This document shows positions 55,101-58,823 of a stretch of DNA of 58,823 nt, in pieces; positions within the stretch are counted from its first letter, which is position 1; every line of letters begins with the position of its first letter. The position numbers and the translations under genes were made by a program. Below the pieces are notes generated by a model. That model saw only the letters and a program-made list of their open reading frames with translations. It did no database searches and was not told the origin of the DNA. This stretch comes from an uncultured Eubacteriales bacterium (GTDB taxonomy: Bacteria; Bacillota; Clostridia; Peptostreptococcales; Anaerovoracaceae). The stretch lies in assembly GCA_949285555.1 (NCBI GenBank), contig CASDYG010000009.1, positions 1 through 58,823 on the forward strand, read 5' to 3'.

Positions 55101-58100
55101 GCGGATACCTTTAATCCTCAAAGCGTGATTACAATCCCAGTAGATAAAAATGCTAGCATTACTGATTCGGTTGCAAGTCAGGCTGTAAATAGTACAGGAC
55201 TTCCAGCATCACTTCCAACTGGAACAACGTTTACATTTAAGGATCCAAAGCCTACTTCTACGGAGACAGGCACAAAGACTGCTCCAATACTTGTAAACTA
55301 TCCTGACAAGTCTACTGATGAGATTTCGTCTACAATTGTAGTTACTTCGTTAGCAGATAAGTGGAAGACTCAGAATCCAACAGGATTTAAGGCAAAGGAT
55401 ATGACCTATGATTATGGTCAGGCCTTAACGGAGGACAATAAATGGGATCTAGTGCTTGAGCCAGCTAAGTTTGTGAAAAATGATGTTACCATAACTGTAG
55501 AGCCTGCTGTAAACACAAGTCCTAAGGCAGGTGGTCATACGCAGCCAGTAAAGGTAACTATCACATTCAGTGATGACTCAACCTTAAGCGACAATGCCAC
55601 TGTAACTATTAGAACTGCAAAAGAAAGTCTTGGAACGCCAACAGCTGCTCTAATAACTGTAGACTATGGTAATAATCCTACGCAGCAGCAGATAAATGAT
55701 GCTGTGAAGCCTCCTACAGGAAAGACATTCCCAGAGGGAACATCGATTGCATTAAAAGAGGGAACATTTGACAACACGAAGACTGGAAATCCTCAGAATG
55801 TGACCTATATCGTATCCTATCCTGATGGAACAACACAAAATGTATCAGGTCAGATTAAGGTAAATGACAGCGAAGCCGATAAGAACGATCCTGTGGGTGG
55901 TACCATAACCGTACCTCTGAATACTGTCCTAGATCCAGATAACGGAGCCGACAAGGCGAAGGAAGCAATTACTAATAATAAAGATCTTCCTACTGGTACA
56001 AAATATGCATTTAAATCTGCTGTAAATACCAGCAAGCCATCTGTACAGAGGGCCACTGTAGTTGTGACCTATCCGGATAAGGCTAAGGAAGATGTTACAG
56101 TTACAGTAAAGGTAGGAACCGATGCTCAGAGATGGACTGAGGAACATGGCGCAGACGGAAAGCCTATATTTAAAACTGCTCACTTTAAGTATGATGAAAA
56201 GGTGAGTGAGACTAAGAAAAATGGTCTGCTTCAAAACTTTGACCAGCTACCGGAAGGTGCATCTCTTACTGTAAGCAATATTGACACTCATGTGACTACA
56301 GCTACAAAAGGTGAACACCATGAACTAGATGTTACGCTAACTATAACCTTTAAGGATAATTCTGTAGCAAAGGTTACAGGTAAGGTGACCGTAGAAAAGG
56401 CAGCTACTACATTTGATCCTGAAGCTGCTAAGACTAAGATTTTGGCTATGCTTAAACAACCGATAGCTGCTACAGAGGCTGAAGCTGCCGTGAATATGAG
56501 CAAGCTTCCAAAGGGTACAAGTGCAGAATTTAAGGACGGCGTACCTTCTACTGCTAATACTGGTATCAGCAATACAGATATCAAAGTAGTATATCCAGAC
56601 AAGTCGTTTGATACGATGACAATACCTGTAGAGGTTAAGTCTCTGGCTGATAAGAATAACTTTGAAGCACAGGATCAGACCTTTGACTATGGAACCAATG
56701 TAACAGATGACATGAAGTGGGGCTTTGTAGTAGATCAAAATAAGGTGAAAAAACAGGGAAGAACTGTGACTATCACCCCTGATGTGAATACTACACCTGC
56801 GGGAGCTCCTAACGGAAACAATAGACATGAGCAGGCAGTACAGGTAACTGTTACCTATGAGGATGGATCTCAGATAACTAAGAGTGCGAAAGCATTTATA
56901 AATCTGGCTAATGCATCGGGATACAATCCAAATGCTGCCCCTATTACTGTAGACTATGGACAGGATCCAACTCAGGATGAAATCAACAAGGCAGTAACAC
57001 CATCTAAAGGCAAGACATTCCCAAGTGGAACAGCAATTGCCTTAACAGCCGGATTAAATAATACTCAGCCTGGTGAGCAAACTGTTACATACACCATCAC
57101 ATATCCTGATGGAACAACTGAAAATGTACAGGGTAAAATTACTGTAAGAGAAAGTATTTACTCTGAAACTGATCCACAGGGAGGGACTATCGTTGTAAGT
57201 AAGAATACTCCGCTTGGTCCTTCTGCTGGAGCAGAATACGCTAAGAGTGCGATTATAAATAACAAGGAGCTTCCACAGAATGCTACATATAAGTTCAAAA
57301 ATGATGTAGACACTTCTGTGCCAGCCATTAAGAAGGCGACAGTAGTTGTAACCTTTGATGATGGACTGACTAAGGAAGCCGAGGTAACTGTAAAGATAGG
57401 AACCGATGCTGAAAGATGGACCCATGAGCATGGTGAAAATGGAAAGCTAAAGTTCGTTACAAATACCTTTAAGTATGATGAAGACCTAAGTAAGGGTGAT
57501 GGACTTGCCAAGAAAGAAAATCTTCTTGCTAATAGGGAAAAGCTACCTAAGGATGCACAGCTGGTAATCGGTAATATAAATACTCATGTTACTGAAGCTG
57601 CACCAGCAGACGGAGAGCACACCAAGGAAGCTACTATCGTAGTAATATTCCCTGATAAGTCCAAGGCAGGCGTGAAAGGTAATGTTACCATAGAAAAGGC
57701 GGCAACTACATTTGAGCCAGCAATGAAGCAACAGGAGATTAACCTTGGTAAGGGTGATACCGTTACTGATAATCTTGCGAAGATTGCAGTAGATGCAAGC
57801 AAGCTTCCAGCGGGCACGAATATTGCTTTTGAGCGTCCACTTGTGGATACCAGTGAGACGGGAACAAAGGCTGCCTCTATCGTAGTGACATATCCGGATT
57901 CCTCTGTTGACAGAGCAAGCCTGAACATTAAGATTACATCTAAGGCTGATACTTGGCTTAAGAAGCATGATCTAACAGAAATTACCGGACATGATCAGAC
58001 CTTCGATTATGGACATACTTTGACTGACGATGAAAAGTGGGCATTTATTACTGAAAAGGCAATGTTTGATAATGACAGAACAGCCCAAAAGGTGACACTT

Positions 58101-58823
58101 GCTCTAAATCCAGAGGTTAATACATCTCCAACAGTTACAACTAAGCCACAGAGCATTAATGTAACTGTAACCTTTACAGACGGTTCTACACTTACTACCA
58201 GTGCAAAGGCTACAATAAAATCTGCAAAGGATACATATAATCCTGTAGCTGAAAAGATAACAGTAAGCTACGGAAATGATCCTACAGAGGAGCAGATTAA
58301 GAAGGCCGTTACCGATAAGAATAAGACACTACCTAATGGCACCAGCATAATTCTAAAATCCTCACCTAAGTTTGACAATACGCTTACTGGTAAGGAACAG
58401 GATGTTAAATATCAGGTGACCTATCCAGACGGTACAACAGAGGATGTGGCTGGTAAGATTCAGGTGGCAGATAGTATTGCTGATGGACAGAATCCAGTAG
58501 GTACAACAGTAACCGTTCCTAAGGGCGAAGTACTTGATCCTACACATGGATCTCAGTATGCTCAGGCTGCTATTGAAAATAACGAGACCTTAAAGGGAAG
58601 TCCAACCTTTGCATTTAAGCAGAAGGTGGATACTGATGTACCTGGTACTTATCCAGCTAAGGTAATAGTAACCTACAGCGACGGATCTACAGATGAAGTA
58701 GATGTGACTGTAAAGGTAGGAACGGATGCTGAAAGATGGATTCAGGAAAATGGAGAAGACGGAAAGCTGAAGTTCAACCAGAAGACATTCGATTACGATG
58801 AGGATGTAAACTCAGAGGATGCG
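49179..58823 (+). CDS. Giant secreted surface protein with Rib/YPDG-type repeats, C-terminus beyond window
   Basis: At least 3215 codons without a stop, start ATG 49179 after AAAGGAGAAGGG. A signal peptide (FLALILVMGMMPF, cleavage near AHAAPA) is followed by about 900 residues of unrecognised N-terminal region, including an InlB-B/Listeria-Bacteroides-like stretch near 708-770 (VDYHLNGG ... AQFLYWKV). From about residue 926 it is built of Rib-like beta modules of 70-95 residues with LPxGTxxxF, VDTS and VTYPDGS hallmarks. Modules group in fives to form super-repeats starting at 51954, 53286, 54570, 55890, 57174 and 58494. Such stalk proteins mediate host or bacterial adhesion. The wall anchor is not visible because the gene is cut. 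Confidence 0.88.
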   Translation, partial: MKAIGKKSISIFLALILVMGMMPFHQWGATAHAAPAASAAYDPLRDKNYPSTEFTDKGKFKVAIVKRELDANADATPFTYADFKGGAITKHSAPNLSNYEFVRAFVVDPETKAKMPIRKANLMDVKSHEGTGSGYNEKHEDRVFFSYEENQDPNIENSYKYSANTPNIYFEYFEKGKMYRVTYETLNNEIILNGPPFVNVKGGIAKVYFTVSIPRGNKVSVLANGSSQNVRVYNDVSTARRSAYVYEATITSDTKITANLHKPSAFTVADAGTANQKSDWTGAGQGVGLTDRFKHSSEKDVMVGEITGNGNIKPGETVHLKMYQNKLAWSRNSGGSTYTSWLAALHINGYTFGAPQPMARFGPSQFTDTTRVPRETPQYRPYYSGDDSGNNNVGSGKGYVYKGDKTVVSFFSEQEGWDAYWDAYKMNGYSGDFWEWYYTQIIGKVIDAKSVYYPQSGPLAGSRVTIRLMDAKPSAWTGPLLKWGYKADGSIDETAVTQARVSDNHNRTSKNWGGLYEDRWNAGKFNSLRLAYDVEITNVQSDLTIDSEWVSGTAKLGAYLNYGVENMQVKATKVNAAERDYSKKEKDLTWTDLPDGSWIDVPALGNTYIQTKMNNSPAADDPYISLRGDVKNGYTRPVYVDEAMSENNHGTVDPRRMDAVHYTGMSGDRGFYVWSPGFAYGTSKTTGDSYHKYAGMNIFGVRTTLVEVPVDYHLNGGQSVHHALFPNKYESQNNPRYLYNVESNPVIRTPREVPTKAGAQFLYWKVFSVVNENPTPLGINLLAGQSIDIRELKDAAGRALRITDTSGNINVDTIRMVAIYSDDKSAQNQGSNFRVELKAGSDVLDTKNFKSVSGASASIKKSSIEKVAPLNKTVKTTLSDGSEITKGYIRVIRSPEKLAAVFKKLSSSDRAFVVEYEEDMATKYVPVGGTITVPLNEAINATAESAKEWAKKAITNNTDLPEGTTYAFTAAVDTSTSGSKQGTVRVSYPDGTQEDVAVTVVVKSEAESFIDAHGENGVLKFKQPPAFDYGHKVSDAEKRALVEGSETLPPTATVIVVPNNIDTNITTKVAEGESTHKIPVRVVVRFSDGSTAKVGTDPKRSGDVLVKTAADTFDPKPTIKVYNANLGEAIANTVAGTLIPLGTLPQGTVAEFSPAVDTDSTGNKTANIKITYPDASVDNEKITVDVTSEADKWKKTNSMEKPPVQEQTFDYGATISEDDKWNFIPNSATLFNKANETISVTPNINTKPGENGHRQQVTVRVTFRDGSYLENTTYANIRQASDTYKPQAAKITVDYGKNPTTEAIKTAITDEDGKTFPEGTKFELVTSTFNNKKTDAEQEVTYTVTYPDKSTEQVKGKIQVNKSLADKNTPTGGTIKAKLNEDVSARAGEAITNASSMPANTTYRFKNKVDTSVAVTKTETVVVTYSDGSEDEVQVTVVIGTDAERWTQEHGENGKLKFKTATFKYNEKVTDAQKKALIENSESLPAKATVSANINTLIKSETEPTKNHEVPVTVGVRFEDNSIAVVKGTVYVETATTTFDPTMLKQSIAKNTKDAVSDADAEATVDLAKLPPGTTATFKKPLPTTDASKNEKATIVVKYPDSSKDERQIDFIVKSKADRWLEEHKLAKISGNDQIFDYGHQITNNDKWGFVAEKDQFTNKEELSIAVNPDVNTTPTNVGVAQPVTVTITFDDNSTLSATANANIRSAADTLNPPQASKITVDYGKNPTEAEIKQAVTAGGGKSFPTGTAITLDKETFNNKLTGRDQEVTYTVTYPDGTTDKVKGVIRVRNSLADDNDPTGGSIQVEKDTALSPTAGADWAQRGITNAGKMPKGTTYAFKNTVDTSRYAIKTEPVIVTFSDGSTKEVNVEVKIGTDAQRWSQDNGSDGNITLQSILLDYDEKINEEAVKAKKESIIVNRSTIPSTATVTISNIDTHVTKEKGKDEANHKVPVTAKIEFADGSSLEKAGTVEVKTAADTFNPQSVITIPVDKNASITDSVASQAVNSTGLPASLPTGTTFTFKDPKPTSTETGTKTAPILVNYPDKSTDEISSTIVVTSLADKWKTQNPTGFKAKDMTYDYGQALTEDNKWDLVLEPAKFVKNDVTITVEPAVNTSPKAGGHTQPVKVTITFSDDSTLSDNATVTIRTAKESLGTPTAALITVDYGNNPTQQQINDAVKPPTGKTFPEGTSIALKEGTFDNTKTGNPQNVTYIVSYPDGTTQNVSGQIKVNDSEADKNDPVGGTITVPLNTVLDPDNGADKAKEAITNNKDLPTGTKYAFKSAVNTSKPSVQRATVVVTYPDKAKEDVTVTVKVGTDAQRWTEEHGADGKPIFKTAHFKYDEKVSETKKNGLLQNFDQLPEGASLTVSNIDTHVTTATKGEHHELDVTLTITFKDNSVAKVTGKVTVEKAATTFDPEAAKTKILAMLKQPIAATEAEAAVNMSKLPKGTSAEFKDGVPSTANTGISNTDIKVVYPDKSFDTMTIPVEVKSLADKNNFEAQDQTFDYGTNVTDDMKWGFVVDQNKVKKQGRTVTITPDVNTTPAGAPNGNNRHEQAVQVTVTYEDGSQITKSAKAFINLANASGYNPNAAPITVDYGQDPTQDEINKAVTPSKGKTFPSGTAIALTAGLNNTQPGEQTVTYTITYPDGTTENVQGKITVRESIYSETDPQGGTIVVSKNTPLGPSAGAEYAKSAIINNKELPQNATYKFKNDVDTSVPAIKKATVVVTFDDGLTKEAEVTVKIGTDAERWTHEHGENGKLKFVTNTFKYDEDLSKGDGLAKKENLLANREKLPKDAQLVIGNINTHVTEAAPADGEHTKEATIVVIFPDKSKAGVKGNVTIEKAATTFEPAMKQQEINLGKGDTVTDNLAKIAVDASKLPAGTNIAFERPLVDTSETGTKAASIVVTYPDSSVDRASLNIKITSKADTWLKKHDLTEITGHDQTFDYGHTLTDDEKWAFITEKAMFDNDRTAQKVTLALNPEVNTSPTVTTKPQSINVTVTFTDGSTLTTSAKATIKSAKDTYNPVAEKITVSYGNDPTEEQIKKAVTDKNKTLPNGTSIILKSSPKFDNTLTGKEQDVKYQVTYPDGTTEDVAGKIQVADSIADGQNPVGTTVTVPKGEVLDPTHGSQYAQAAIENNETLKGSPTFAFKQKVDTDVPGTYPAKVIVTYSDGSTDEVDVTVKVGTDAERWIQENGEDGKLKFNQKTFDYDEDVNSEDA
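51954..58823 (+). repeat. Five and a part super-repeats of about 1.3 kb inside the adhesin
   Basis: Each unit begins with P(V/T/Q)GGTI and contains five modules. Their landmarks in order are PxGGTI, GTDAERW, TTFDP, SKADRW with a following DQTFDYG, and AADTxNP with a following KITVDYG. Unit lengths are 1332, 1284, 1320, 1284 and 1320 bp, all in frame. The units are clearly diverged from one another, so these are old duplications. The sixth unit is cut by the window end. Confidence 0.85.

Noticed and set aside
51054-58547. Many minus-strand ORFs opposite the adhesin
   Set aside because: Antisense of the repeats, recurring with the same period, with no ribosome sites; the plus frame is open for 3215 codons.

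Overview
The window is AT-rich, densely coded and Gram-positive in content. It carries a lipoprotein-type PstS, an Lgt, an IspH fused to ribosomal S1 repeats, a single-chain class II GlyRS, a PFL (DUF711)+ACT pair, biotin-dependent pyruvate carboxylase, PPDK, a Rex-type operator and a giant Rib-like surface adhesin. This fits an anaerobic member of the Clostridia (Eubacteriales), perhaps a host-associated Mogibacterium/Family XIII-like organism. The genus is an inference from gene content; no rRNA is present.

Layout. (1) 1-1462 is most of an IS3/IS150-type element: intact DDE orfB running off the left edge, and orfA broken by one base. (2) 1480-7913 is a complete phosphate-acquisition operon with Pho-box-like repeats in front: pstS-pstC-pstA-pstB-phoU-phoP-phoR. 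(3) 8230-15513 holds ridA, gpx-nadE, a four-gene minus-strand operon (DUF6873-like protein, Elp3-like radical SAM, ACT, PFL) and ung. (4) 15510-21963 holds lemA-DUF2207, an MBL hydrolase and a divergent tetR/P1B-ATPase pair. (5) 22140-33016 is a long co-directional housekeeping run: typA-mscS-pyc-phoH-ybeY-cdd-era-recO-DUF4342. (6) 33104-37946 holds two small LEA-like/basic ORFs, glyS and ppdK. (7) 37947-40285 is an accessory island: an IS-end relic inside a terminator-like inverted repeat, an operator array and a DUF4143 ATPase. (8) 40286-48756 holds ychF-lgt, sfsA, six tRNAs, rarA, ispH-S1 and an iron alcohol dehydrogenase. (9) 49179 to the end is a secreted, repeat-built surface protein of at least 3215 codons, cut by the window edge.

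How the parts fit together. Pyruvate carboxylase and PPDK sit at the pyruvate/PEP/oxaloacetate node. The Fe-ADH behind a Rex-like operator suggests NADH-responsive fermentation. The pst-phoPR block is a self-contained phosphate sensing and uptake unit. phoH-ybeY-cdd-era-recO is the conserved rRNA maturation/repair cluster. It is followed here by proteins with long, highly charged 11-residue amphipathic helices resembling group 3 LEA proteins.

Most interesting for follow-up: the LEA-like locus with an A10 tract that may join two ORFs; the about 38-bp operator array overlapping the promoter of the DUF4143 ATPase; the IS-end relic nested inside the terminator-like palindrome after ppdK; ung and sfsA, which look leaderless; the PFL/ACT/radical SAM/DUF6873-like operon; and the adhesin, whose five-module super-repeat alternates exactly between 428 and 440 residues. 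All calls come from reading the sequence; no database search was run.
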